Shown here piece by piece: positions 46,976 through 58,245 of a stretch of DNA of 64,000 nucleotides (positions within the stretch are counted from its first letter, which is position 1; the number at the start of each line of letters is the position of its first letter). The notes under the pieces are model-generated. The model made no database searches. It was given only the letters and a program-made list of their open reading frames with translations, and was not told the DNA's origin. The translations under genes and the position numbers were made by a program. Origin of the DNA: Acheta domesticus (taxonomy: Eukaryota > Arthropoda > Insecta > Orthoptera > Gryllidae); assembly GCA_031308135.1 (NCBI GenBank), contig JAHLJT010009355.1:6745074-6809073 (forward strand), in the 5' to 3' direction.

Positions 46976-47560
46976 AATTTGAGACGCCCACCGCGTCGCT
47001 CTCGGGGTCATCAATGGCGCATCTCCCCGCCCCCGCCGCCGCCGCCGCCGCCGCCGCCCGCCGCGGCGTCAACCGGCGCCATGCAAATCGGCCACGCCGC
47101 CGCCTTGATGGAAGAGGATAAGGGAGTAAAATCTTCGCCTGCTAGTTTCGCCTCCCATATAATCTTGCAAGCTAGGCTTCGGAACACAAGCCTGCAGTCA
47201 GGGGCTCGCTATAAATTTCGCCGCTGAGCGCGCCACCTGTGCTTTATGCGCCAAACTTCGGGCGCACTTTGCTAAGAAGCGGCGGCGGCGGGGGCGTTGG
47301 GTGCGGGGCGGGGCGGGGGAGGCGAGGGTGCGGCAGGGGTCGGGGGAGAGCGGACCGGGACGACACCACGAATACATCACATCGCGCGCCACCGCGCCGG
47401 CGTCCTCGCGCCTAATTGTGTTTCTTCTAACGACCGGCGATGGCGCTGGCGCCGGCGGCTTCCGCCTTGGGTGGCGCACAAGCCTCAGAGGGTTGGCTGC
47501 ACTGCACAGGGCAAGTCGGGCGTGCGTCGCGGCCCACGGCCCGTCCTCACAGGTTTTCTT
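46976..47560. other. CpG-rich islands with CCG repeat and POU-like octamer
   Basis: GC-rich blocks at 46980-47135 and 47215-47560. The first has a CCG run (47033-47060) followed by a perfect ATGCAAAT at 47081-47088. The second has AT cores CTATAAATTTCGCC (47210) and CTTTATGCGCC (47242). No gene recognised. Confidence 0.6.
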
Positions 47561-48530
47561 GGGAGCAATGCAGAACCATACAGGCATTTTAGATGCATCG
47601 CATTGCTCGCAAAGGATACATTGAAATCCTTAAACAATATTCTCAACCATAATTGCCTCGAGATCTTTCACTGCACGGCCATGCATATAGTTTATATGTA
47701 AAGACAGAATTGCAGTTTGGTATTTGCTTACTTTTCCTTTAGACTTCCACCACCATCTGGACGGTCACCCTTTTTCTTGAGAGAGAAAAAAAAATCCTTG
47801 CATTTTTCAGATTCACAGTAAATTTAGTTTTATTTTTCCCTGATCAAATTTGTAGACTGTATTTCTTTTACAGAAAATATTAAATAAAAGTCAGAATTGA
47901 TTGTCTCTTACGCTCAGCTCTCTTTTCGCCGTGAAAAGTAAAAATTAAAAAATTTGCGTAACAAAAATTGTCCGAAAAGAAAGTAATAACAATGTTATAT
48001 AAAGAAGTAATAAAAAATAATATAACCGTTTGAATCATTCTATTTTCTAAATATTCCCTGCTTTTTATACGCAAATTACATTTTCTGAATTTCCTTACGT
48101 TTGGAGGAAGTGATGTTCCCGTCCTATTAGTAGATAATTATTATCTTTGGACTATTTGCTATTAATTTATAACTACTATTCTTCTTAAGATACGTCATTG
48201 AACGTGACCATGTAGTAAATCAGATCATAATATGAAGTAAGTTATTAAGTGCAAAATATTTATTCAAACTCATTGCACATTCGGTTTAAAACTATTTTTG
48301 TTTTCAACTTCCGGACCTCTAGAATATTTCCGATATTTGTTTGTGAACGAAATGGAAACATCTTGACATCCAATTCTCATATTCACTAGGACCCGCGGAC
48401 AACTTTACATACTTCACTTGAAAATCATATTGCTAGAACAAATTATTTCAGCCAATCCGGAACGTTACTGCTTCGACAAGAAGGCGGTCTCTCCACATCT
48501 CGAAATGCACAGATCGCAAGACGAGAGAGG
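47561..48530. other. AT-rich spacer, no gene seen
   Basis: Unique AT-rich DNA. Nothing recognised. Confidence 0.6.
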
Positions 48531-49285
48531 GGAAAACGCACACACGCTCAGAGCAAACGTGGCCTCTTCAGTCACACGGCGCATGCACTCCAGGCGCGCC
48601 CACGCACGTGTGCCTTGAGACCGGCGCGCGCCAAGGGCCAAGGGCCGGAGGGCCGGGCGGGGCGCGGAAGGGCCATTGTGGCGGCGCCGCGACTGTCCCG
48701 CCCCGAATGAACCTTATTGCAGCTTCTATATTTAATGATTCATCAAGGCGAAAAAAGCGGCAGGATGAAGAGGCTCCGCGGGAAGGGGAAGAGGTGGGCT
48801 GGTGGGGGCAGGGGAGGGGAGGGGGTTAACTTTGAAAAGCTGCCGGCTAGATACCGCGCCGCCGCGGCGGCGGTGGCGGCTGCGGGGGCGGTGAGCGGGG
48901 GGGGGCGGGGCCGGGCGTGTGTAGGTGTCTATAATTTACAATGAGGAAAGCGGCGGCGAGGGCGGGCGGGGCGCGCGGGGAGCCGGCGGCGGGCGTGGTA
49001 TTGTTCGACTAATTGGTGGTTCCGTCGAAAGAGGGAGGAACAGGAGGTAAACCCCTTCGCTCCCTCCTTGCTCGCCCCGCCCCCGCCCCCACCCCGCCGG
49101 GCGTCGTTCGCTCGCCGCTCCCTTCCCCCGCCGCCTCCTTCCGAATATATACAGCGCCGGCGGTTCTGCGTCTTCATTTATTGAGAAGCTGCGAGCGGGA
49201 GGGGAGGGGGTGATGGAGAGATCGAGGCGCGAGGCGGCTCGCGCGGGCCGGGGGAGGGGATCGGCCAAGCACATGCGAGGGATTG
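48531..49285. other. CpG-rich island
   Basis: GC-rich block with G runs (48893-48906), GGGGAGGGG tracts and an AT core CTTCATTTATTGAG near 49172. Frames on both strands are low complexity. Confidence 0.6.
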
Positions 49286-50057
49286 GAAGGGGAAATGGCG
49301 GAGAAAATAATGTGGGGAATAGTAAAATCAAACATCTCCAAACAGTATTGGAACCCACGCGTAAGTCATGGCAGCTATTTGTGACCTCATGGCTAGAGGT
49401 ACTGAACTTTGTGATACTAAACACTTGAACAAAGAACATTTGCTAGATTCGAACGAAAATCAAACTTTACCTTTTTGTCGTTTTGCTTGAAATAGTGCTA
49501 CACGCAACGAACGAATCGCAACGCAAGTTAGCTTTAACTAATTTCAACGTGTGAATATTCTCATCAGCCCCTGTCCACGTTATTACGAACTTTCCCAAGG
49601 GGTCAGAGAATATGCAAAATTAACTCTTATATAACAGATAACTTTTCTATTTAAATGATGTGAAAAAAATCAACAAATAAAGAGTACAACAAAGAGTGTT
49701 TTTCGCTTACAATTATAGTGTTAACTTTACCTTATTCTCTACGCAATTAATGAAAATTGCAAATAACTAAAAAATGTAACTCGAAAACAAGAATAATTAT
49801 TCTGTCAGAGTTCAGACCGAGAGCAATTTGCAAGATAAGGACAAAGTATATTTGAAAATGACCGTATCAAACATTCTCCAGAAACCATGTTACCAAAAAT
49901 CTGCTAGTTAAAAATACAGAACAGGAACTTTTTAATATCAGAGAATAAACTACATATTTTACGAAAATCAAATTTATATTCGAATTATAAAACGTATTTT
50001 TAGGAGAGTTTTGAAAGAAAAAACTCCTAAACAAAGGTACAGATCATTAATAAGGAA
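49286..50057. other. AT-rich spacer, no gene seen
   Basis: Unique AT-rich DNA. Nothing recognised. Confidence 0.6.
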
Positions 50058-50115
50058 TACAGTAGAAGGTCGATAATCCGGATTTATTGGGACCGAACCC
50101 TTTCCGGATTACCAA
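50058..50115 (+). mobile_element. Single pogo/Tigger-like transposon end
   Basis: TA is followed by CAGTAGAAGGTCGATAATCC and then GGATTTATTGGGACCGAACC. This closely resembles the well-known pogo/Tigger terminal repeat (CAGTA-AA-CTCGATAATCCG...GGGACCG). No matching inverted end is visible within the next 1.3 kb and no transposase frame is seen, so this is a broken copy or solitary end. Confidence 0.55.
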
Positions 50116-51140
50116 ATGGTCCATATTTTCGAAATTAATTAATAAAAAGGTAGACGTCTTCAACGTTAAAATCTTGCTGAAACCGTATATTATTCACTCT
50201 GGTGGTTACAGAAATGGAACGGATGAATAAACTAATTAATGGACTAGGGTGGTTGAATGCACCTATTGTTCTCGTAAATTCTCGAACAAAATTGAATTTA
50301 ATTAGACACGTGAAAATCACTCTGAAAGGAAAAAAACGTTGAGATGTCCATTGTGCGGTTTCTGGGACTTTACTCTAAGACCCATGTTACATGCTTATAC
50401 AATTGTAAAATTTATATACAATTGTATTTATACTGTAAAAATGTTTAAAATATATACTGAATTATCTTATCTAGATATTATACAATTTTCTGCAACAAAT
50501 AGTTTAATTAAAATTATTAATTCGTATTGACATTTTTACATAAAAGTGTACATATACACAGTATTCATTTCATGTACTTTTTTGGCCAGAATTGGAAGGG
50601 AATTCTCGATGGCCCAGATTATTTCCTCCGAATTACTGAGCTCTTGTGTATTGTGCAAGTTTTAGACGTTGCAGATATTTAAAGCTATTATCTGAAAATT
50701 GTAAATCGATGAAAAAATATGTAATGTAAAAAAATCTAAATGAAACACCTCTGAATTGGGTTTCTGCCTACACTAACGTCTTAAAATAGTGGTCCAGTAG
50801 TGACATTCTCGTTGAAACAACTTTCAATGATTTAAATATACGATAATATAACCATCCTATTCAATACTATCTTGTTGCCTGCACAAAGCAATCTTTATAG
50901 AAAATATGCAAGCAATCTTTATAGAAAAAAATAAAAAAACTCATTGTAGAAAAACATGATAGAAATGCGTAAGTATGAAACATTAAATTTCTGAAAAGAA
51001 AAAATGAACAAAAGGGAGCAGAACCTTTTTAACACGTCACTTGGAACTTTAAAAGGAAACTGAAATCTACGGACATCTTACACCATGAAAGAAACCATTA
51101 ATTACAATCAGAAACATTCAATAATAAACCATTCATTGCA
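50116..51140. other. AT-rich spacer, no gene seen
   Basis: Very AT-rich DNA following the pogo-like end. It may include the eroded interior of that element. Nothing else recognised. Confidence 0.55.
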
Positions 51141-51365
51141 GGTTGGTTTATTTTATTGATACACGTCACTCTTTCTGTTGGTTTCGCACATATATGACAT
51201 AACATTAACCCAACTTCGATGCGGACCAACCACCGTTTGTTTTACATCGGCCTCTCCCTCCGACTTAACCACAGGCTTATAGCAGCTAAGCACGGTTTTA
51301 GATGAAGATTCGAACCGACCCAAATCGTGTGTACTCCCTGGCCAGGAATGTACAATGTCTTAGGG
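51141..51365 (-). mobile_element. Possible tRNA-derived SINE
   Basis: On the minus strand there is an A-box-like TGGCCAGGGAG, then about 17 bp later a B-box-like GGTTCGAATC, then a body of about 150 bp ending in an A/T-rich tail with AATAAAATAAA. This order (pol III boxes at the 5-prime end, short body, simple tail) is that of a SINE. The A-box to B-box spacing is shorter than in a tRNA and no cloverleaf folds, so a tRNA gene is not called. Target duplications were not found. Confidence 0.35.
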
Positions 51366-51400
51366 ATGACGGTTAAATCGACATCTGGCATTCAAGAATG

Positions 51401-51940
51401 AAAAAACTCGCTTGTATGTTTCGTTTAGGATGTGTACGTTTATTGAAGAACTAAAATTCACAAAGAATTGCAAAAGAAGCAAAATTGAGTTGACCAGAAA
51501 TTAGCGTATGGTATATCACACGCTGGGCATTAATGAAAAAACTCGCTTGTATGTTTCGTTTAGGATGTGAACATTTACTGAAGAACTAACATTCACAAAG
51601 AATTGCAAAAGAAGCAAAATTGAGTTGACCAGAAATTAGCGTATGGTATATCACACGCTGGGCATTAATGAAAAAACTCGCTTGTATGTTTCGTTTAGGA
51701 TGTGAACATTTACTGAAGAACTAACATTCACAAAGAATTGCAAAAGAAGCAAAATTGAGTTGACCAGAAATTAGCGTATGGTATATCACACGCTGGGCAT
51801 TAATGAAAAAACTCGCTTGTATGTTTCGTTTAGGATGTGAACATTTACTGAAGAACTAACATTCACAAAGAATTGCAAAAGAAGCAAAATTGAGTTGACC
51901 AGAAATTAGCGTATGGTATATCACACGCTGGGCATTAATG
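51401..51940. repeat. Four-unit tandem array, 135-bp period
   Basis: Units begin at 51401, 51536, 51671 and 51806 with AAAAAACTCGCTTGTATG; the last ends at 51940. Units 2, 3 and 4 are identical by eye; unit 1 differs by four substitutions clustered in about 21 bp. A near-palindrome, GCGTATGGTATATCACACGC, lies near the end of each unit. A degenerate CTGGCATTCAAGAATG just before unit 1 looks like the end of an older unit. No open frame of interest crosses the units. Confidence 0.97.
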
Positions 51941-51984
51941 GGTTAAATAAGTAACAAACTACTTCATGTTTATATAGCCGCTTG

Positions 51985-52820
51985 CTGGCAAATGCCGAAT
52001 GCGCGTGTTTGGCGGCCTTTCGCCCCACTGTTGGTGGGCAGGTGGGAGGTCCATCTAATCCGCGCAGGTGGGAGGTCGGGCGCCGCGCCGCGCGGGTCCA
52101 AAGAAGGGCGGGCAGGGCTTTGCGGCGCTCCGCAGGGACGAGAGGGCGCGCCCTTAAAAACAGGGCCGGCGCCTTCATCGCCGCCGCTAACTTTACGGCC
52201 GGGGAAGGCGGCGGCGATGTCTCTGGGAGCGAACGGGCGCGGGCGACGGAAACTGCAACAGGACGACCGAGGGCCAAAGGCGAGCCGCCGACAGTCCAGG
52301 GACGAGGGTGGGTGGGCGAGAAGCGGGTACGGTGGAGTCCGATCTGGTCAGCTGCGAGGGAACAGCGTTGCGTCCAGTCACATCGGGTAGGGTCGGGTCG
52401 GGCGAGTCGTGTTGTGTAGGGCGGGTTGCAGCCAAGGAACACAGGTCAGAGCAGAGGAAATAAGCAGCGAGTCGCCTCAATACTTCGGCGTAGAATAACG
52501 GGCGAGGAGGATATTCGTAGCGGCGACAGGCGTGAGGGGGAGAAGAGAGGGCGAGGAGATGGCGGGTACGGTGCGAGAAGGAGAGGTGGAGAGGACGGGG
52601 AGCAGAGCAGGAAGGGCGGGGCGGGGGCGGGGGCGGAGCGAGCGAAGGCGGATGCGAGCCAATCTAGGCCCGCCCAAGGAAAGAGATTAATTAATGAATA
52701 AATAAATTAACGGCGCGGCGTTGTGGCCGTGCCCCCGCGGCCGGGCCGGGCCGCGCCGCGCCGACCCTCGAAGCGGGATGGAAACGAGCCTTGGGGCACG
52801 CCCCCGCGCTGCCCGCACAC
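51985..52820. other. CpG-rich island
   Basis: GC-rich block with repeated GTGGGAGGTC (52043 and 52069) and GGGTCGGGTCGGG-type text near 52388, ending in an AT core rich in TTAATTAATGAATAAATAAATTAA (52686-52710). Frames are compositional. Confidence 0.6.
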
Positions 52821-53570
52821 AATCAAAGGAGGTGAAAATCCTCTCGGGGAAATGTGTCTAAAGCTCCCACTCGTTTCTCCACTTCGTTCACAAACAGGGG
52901 TTCATCATTGTGCAGAAAAGTCTCCGAACGATATTGAGAGTAATAGTTCAATTATTGATTTCTCAATAGTTGAATACTTCAATTATAAGTATTGATATGT
53001 TACGTAACGGTAAAGTGTCATCCATAATACTCTTGTACCGGTGATATAATTTTTTCTTTTGCATTATTCGATCTCTAATGAGTTCTTACTCCATAAATTT
53101 ACACGAAAATCCATTTGGGTGGTTATTGAAAGAATTTTTAACTAAACGACTGAAAAACGACAAGTCATTAAACTCTTTACCTTCATTTCTCTTGAAAATT
53201 AAATACATTGTCAGCGCTATTCACCGTTGTGTAATATACATTTATATGGAAAAAATATAACTCAAGCTAACAAACACCGCTAAAAACTGAACAGAGTACA
53301 CAAGAAAAGAAAAATGTTACACTGAGTATAAAGGCAAATGTAATATAATGGGTATTAATAATGGAAAATGTTTGTAAAACATACAATTTACACAACACAT
53401 ACCTTTTATAAATATTCAACACCGATTATATACCTTATAATTTCTCCATATAGACTGTTCCTTACAATGTCTACTAATTTTTTTAGTTGATAAAAAATGT
53501 GCAAAATTCGAAGAAAATATTTTAAAAAAACCTTCTAGCCTACATCACTCATTCACCGACATTCACCGAC
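52821..53570. other. AT-rich spacer, no gene seen
   Basis: Unique AT-rich DNA. Nothing recognised. Confidence 0.6.
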
Positions 53571-54000
53571 GCAAAACTCTCCCTATTTCCACGTTAAGCC
53601 AGACACCTCCAGCGACGATACCGCGCCGTCCTGCTCTTCCCTCGGCGCCGAAAGAGAGACGGGCGCGCGGGCAACCCTTCCGGGGGCGTGGGCCAACCCC
53701 CGCGCCGGCCCTCGCGGCGACTCGGAGGGAGACTTGTCGAAAACCCGCCCCTCTCTTTCGCTCCCCTCCCCTCCCCACCCCCCGGTGCACACTCGCTCGC
53801 TCGGCCGACGCGCGCGCGCGGGCGGGCGAGCGGTCTCCGCCGCCGCCACCCTTCCGCCCGCCCGCATGCGTTGGCCCTCTCTCTTCCCCTCCCTCCCTCC
53901 TTCCTCCTCTCGTCCTCCTCCTCCTCCGCGCTCCGCCCTCGGACGCCGGCGGGGACTGCTTGTGGCGCTGCCCTTATCAACTCCGCGGTGACCATCAAGT
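53571..54000. other. CpG-rich island
   Basis: GC-rich block with pyrimidine-rich CCCTCC/CTCCTC tracts on the plus strand (53750-53930). No gene recognised. Confidence 0.6.
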
Positions 54001-54690
54001 ATTTACTATGTTGGTGGCACTGATGCTGTTACACTATAAAATAAGGAGAAATTACATGCATGCCTGCCTGGCACGTCTGGTTTCAAAAGATAAAAACAAC
54101 TGTTGCCAACTCATCGAAAAAAAATGACCTACGACAGGACTCGTTGCGTGAAAAAAAAGCTTTATTTTTTCCGTCATGTACATACGGTAATACAATGTAA
54201 GCCAGGGATGGCCAGCGCCTGATAGTAAAGAACGAGAAAAAAGACGAAGGACCGGAGGGTCGCCGCGGAAAACTTGTTCATAGAAATGAGGAGGAAAGGG
54301 CGAAAAAAAAGTGACGTGGTAAATCAAAATGACAGACAATTAGAAATAAAGCCCAAGTCGGTTGTTGGACTTATTGAATAAGGCGCCTGGTGACAGGATC
54401 ACGACAAGCTGAGGAAATCTGACAAAATATGAACGGAGCCACGAACGGACTGCAAAAAGGAAAGAAAAATAAGAACCAACAAAAAGTACTTGTTTATTGA
54501 CGAAACTCGGCCTCAATATATTATTTGACACTCATTATTTGAAAGAGGTTTTGATTCTTTTATCAATAAATTAGTATCTAAACATAAGGATTTCATTGAA
54601 AAGTAATAAGCAACCCAAAGAAATCCTTAAAGTAAAATCGTGATCCAAGGAAATTATAACTTCAATAAAAAAAAGCTTACTTATGAATTC
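54001..54690. other. AT-rich spacer, no gene seen
   Basis: AT-rich DNA. A CAGGGATGGCCAGCGC stretch near 54205 is vaguely like a hAT transposon end but has no partner. Confidence 0.55.
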
Positions 54691-55410
54691 TGACCGGTCG
54701 GTCATTTTCCGAGTGACCTCTGCCACGACGTCTTCGCAACCACTCCCACCGCCCCCTGAAGACGCAAGCAGCTCGGCGGCGGCGGCGGTGGCACCCCTGC
54801 GCGGGGCGGCCGCGTATATTTGGCAAAGTCAGGTTTACAGCGGGCGGCGCGCGCTGCGACACAAGGCGTGCGCCGGGGGGAGGGGGCGGTGGCAGGCCGC
54901 TCGGACGGACGGGCGGGCAGGCGGAGGCGGAGGCAAGGGGCGGATTTATAGGCAAGATGTGCGCTGGGCAAACACCGACGGCGCGGCGGCGCGTCATAGC
55001 CGCTGGACAATGATTTAAGGCGGGAGGTCGCCCGTTTTTTTCTCGCTAGTTAAAAAATTCACCGAGTTTACACATTTTTAAACGCTCCCTTCTCCCCCCG
55101 CGCGCGTGTCCGCCGGCGTCCGCGACGGGGTCGAGGCGGCGGTGGCGGGCGGGGGGGGGGCGTGGCGGCCGGAGAGGGCGCGCCGCATGAGATGCGGGGC
55201 CTTAGTATAGATAGGGCGGAACGCGTCGCCGCGAGAGGGCGTGTCGAGCGCGCGCGCGAGTGGTGACACGCCGCCCGCGCAACGCGCGGCGCCCGCTCCA
55301 CGTGCCGAGGACCGCACGCGAGGGCGCTGGGAAGGTGTGCGCCGCGGACATCGCGTTCGCTTCTGCTCTGCAAATATCAGCGTAGTGGAATCGAACATTG
55401 TAGAACATCC
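54691..55410. other. CpG-rich islands
   Basis: GC-rich blocks at 54720-55040 and 55085-55350 separated by a short AT-rich stretch. Contains GGCGGC (54774-54788) and a G homopolymer (55150-55160). Frames on both strands are compositional. Confidence 0.6.
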
Positions 55411-55910
55411 AGTGGAATTATAACGCGCAATGCGCCAACACTTTGCAATGCGAAGATACACCTTAAATAATACTGACAATTGACAACAATTCACTATACA
55501 AAATATAATTGGCATAAACAAAGGTGACACTGCCGAATCTGCAAAATTATATCTAATCCATTGAGGAAGGCAACCACTACTATTTTTATATCTATGCGAG
55601 TGTTTTGTTTTTGTGTGAAAAATTAACGTTTTATTAACTACATTTTCAAATTATCCAAGTTATCTTAAACAATGTTTTTAAACTAATATAGCCGCAATGT
55701 TTTTAAACAATGTTTTTAAAATAATATAAGAGGTTGACCAATACCAATAAAATTGACGAGACATGACTCCCTAGCTAAAAATGAAGAATAATGCAACCTT
55801 GCGATTGAAGAGAAGATCTATGTCCCACAAATATCTCAGAAACACTACAAGAAGAAGATGCAAATAAAGTGTGTACATGGATCTGAAAAGGTATATGAAA
55901 GAAAGAGTTC
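55411..55910. other. AT-rich spacer, no gene seen
   Basis: AT-rich DNA with a local repetition of AATGTTTTTAAA (about 55671, 55696 and 55709). Confidence 0.6.
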
Positions 55911-57620
55911 TCCGCTCACTGGTGTAACACTCGGGCCGCCTCCAGGGCGACAAAGCAAGAACCAAAAGAACCCCCACGCACACGACGAAGACCCCGACGC
56001 AAAAAGCGCGCGGGCGTCGCGTCGGGGGCAATCCAGAAAAAATAACAGGGAGCGCTCCCATAAAGAATCCCGCGCCGAATCCACTTATCATGGCGGCGAA
56101 CGCTCTTGAAGCCTCCGCCCCCGCAGTCCCTTAAATCCACACGAAGAATGCGCGCGCAATCCCTAAGCATAACCGTATTTCATTTGCGTTCAGCGACGGC
56201 CGCGCGCGAGAGGCCGACCCCATCTTCCAATCTTTTAATCTCTCCTCTCTGCGGCGGCGGCGGCCCCGCTTGCTCCTCGGCCGCGGGGGTTATTACGACT
56301 CGCGCGCCTCTCGCTCCCGCTCCCGCCCCCGCCCCCGCCTCCGACGCCGGCCGCCGCCGCCGCCGCGTGTATCTTTATCAAACATGCGCGCGCCGCGACC
56401 CCGCCCTTGCATTTAATCTGCTCCGCTCGGCGCCGCGCCGCGTCGCAGCAGCACTGGGTCGGCCCGGCGCGGAGCGGGGCGGGGCGGGGCGGGCGGGCGG
56501 GGCGGGGCGGGGCGGGGCGGGGCGGGGCGGGGCGGGGCGGGGCGGGGCGGGCGGCGCGCGATCCGCCGAGAAGTCATGCATATGGATACGTGCGAGTGCA
56601 TTAATACAAATTCCTGCTGTGCCATTAGCGGCAATCGATTCCCGGCGGCGGCTGCTGCTGCTGCTGGGATGGGAGGCGGCGACGAGTAGCTGCGTCGCCG
56701 GTGCCGGAGTCGGAAGTGGGGGAGAGAGGGGCCAAGTGGAAAGAGGTTGACGGCGCACGCGATGATCAACGGGCACTAGGGACGTGTGCGGCACTGATTT
56801 TGTGGGGCGGTTCCGAGAGGACTGACTGGGCTGGAGTCGGAAGGAGGAGGCATGAGGGAAAGAAGAACGGGAAGACAATGTTGGTGGGAATGGCAAAGTT
56901 AGAAAAAATAAGAAGTAATCAGAGAAAGCCCAAGCTCTGTGGGAGACAAGGTCCAAATGCAGACGGTGGGAGACGAGGAGTTCCACAAGGATGGACTTGA
57001 TACATTGAAATGACAGATTTTGTACGAGAGACTAGAAATTGTGTTGGATGTTTGCGGCCGGCAGGTACACAAAAAGAAGAAACAGAAATCTGCGGAGGGA
57101 GACATAGTTTAGCGAGAGGAGGAAGGTAGGAGGAAACAGGGCACGAGGAACGGAGGAAGGCGTCACCGCGCGCTGCGGGGAGGGAAGCGGGCGGGAAACG
57201 CGGAAGTTAGCAGCAACGTAGGACGGCAGCCGCCGCGCGCCTCCCCCTTCGAGTGGCGTTCCCTGCCTCTCCCAGCCCGGCGGTTTAGGCAAAGAAGCGC
57301 GGCGCGGCGCGGGCGATGGCTGGCTGGCGAGGGCGGGGGCGGGGGCGGGGGGCGGCGGGTGGCGCGCGCCCCGACTTAGCGGAAGCCCCCGTTGCCCGCT
57401 ACGCGGCGTATAATAATCCCATCTTTAAGGAATTGGTCGGCCGTTTTCGTCTCGGAGCTCGGCGGTCGCTTTGCGATAAGACTCGAGTCCCCGCTGAACG
57501 TTCCTCCCCCTCCCGTCCTCCCCACCTCGTCCCCTCCCACCCGCCGCCCCCGACGCCGAGGCGCTGGCTGCTGCGGCATCGGCTAATAAACTCAGCCCTA
57601 TCCCTCCTCACATAAAGCCC
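55911..57620. other. CpG-rich islands with GGGGC pentamer repeat
   Basis: GC-rich blocks at 55925-56750 and 57130-57600, with a purine-rich lower-GC stretch between. The first holds a GGGGC pentamer tract (56475-56551), a CCGCCCC tract (56318-56340) and a GCTGCT run (56650-56665). AT cores include TATCTTTATCAAAC (56370) and GGCTAATAAACTC (57582). Long frames through the pentamer repeat are artefacts. Confidence 0.65.
56475..56551. repeat. GGGGC pentamer repeat
   Basis: About 15 head-to-tail GGGGC units, interrupted once by GGGC units near 56490-56499. The reverse-strand frame reads Ala-Pro-Pro-Arg-Pro repeats. Confidence 0.9.
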
Positions 57621-58030
57621 TTAACCCTTTATATAGTGTATTCCTTAACGTCGACTACCATCCTGTCTTAATCTGCCCCACTAATGATACGACCCTCCCG
57701 CCGCGGCGCCCCTCGTATCTTTAAGTATTTTCTTGTACACAGGAGGAAAAAAGATAAAAGATCTCGGGATACAATTTTAATGACCATTTAAAAAACCTTT
57801 CCGGTTCCTTTATAACTAGGAAATCTTTAATATAATTATTAATTTGGTAAAATATTACTTTGAAGTTTTTAATGTATTTTGGGTTAAAGATTAAAATTAG
57901 ATACAGTTCACTATGCAATTTTAATGCTTTTACAAGTCTTGTTTCTGCCAAATACGCAGGCTAATGCATTTAATGCGAACATCTCTAATATCAGCAGAAA
58001 CGCGTTGCGAAGCACGAGAAATTAAAATGT
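57621..58030. other. AT-rich spacer, no gene seen
   Basis: AT-rich DNA. Nothing recognised. Confidence 0.6.
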
Positions 58031-58245
58031 GGGCGGCGGCAGGAAATTGAGCGCAGCAAGCTCATTTCGCGGAAAGGCGCACTTCATGCGAATTTTATAA
58101 TTTCGGGAAGGAAGCTGCGGGCTGCGGGCCACCGCGCGGCGTCGGAGACCCCTCCCCCTCCTTCTCGCCACACGCCCTGCGCCCCTCTCCCCCCGGCGAC
58201 ACAACTGGCCGCACGGCGCACCAAAAACCGACCGGCAAAATTTGT
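58031..58245. other. Small CpG-rich island
   Basis: Short GC-rich block of about 200 bp with no recognised coding content. Confidence 0.5.

Noticed and set aside
51300..51365. Functional tRNA gene on the minus strand
   Set aside because: Box spacing is too short and acceptor and anticodon stems do not pair; SINE-like interpretation preferred.
51401..51940. CRISPR-like array
   Set aside because: Units are contiguous 135-bp tandem repeats without unique spacers, in a eukaryotic context with no cas genes.
54200..54235. hAT-type transposon end
   Set aside because: Only a weak resemblance, without a partner end or an 8-bp duplication.
57600..57660. Second piggyBac site (TTAACCCTTTATATAG)
   Set aside because: A single TTAACCC match with no opposite end; too little to support.
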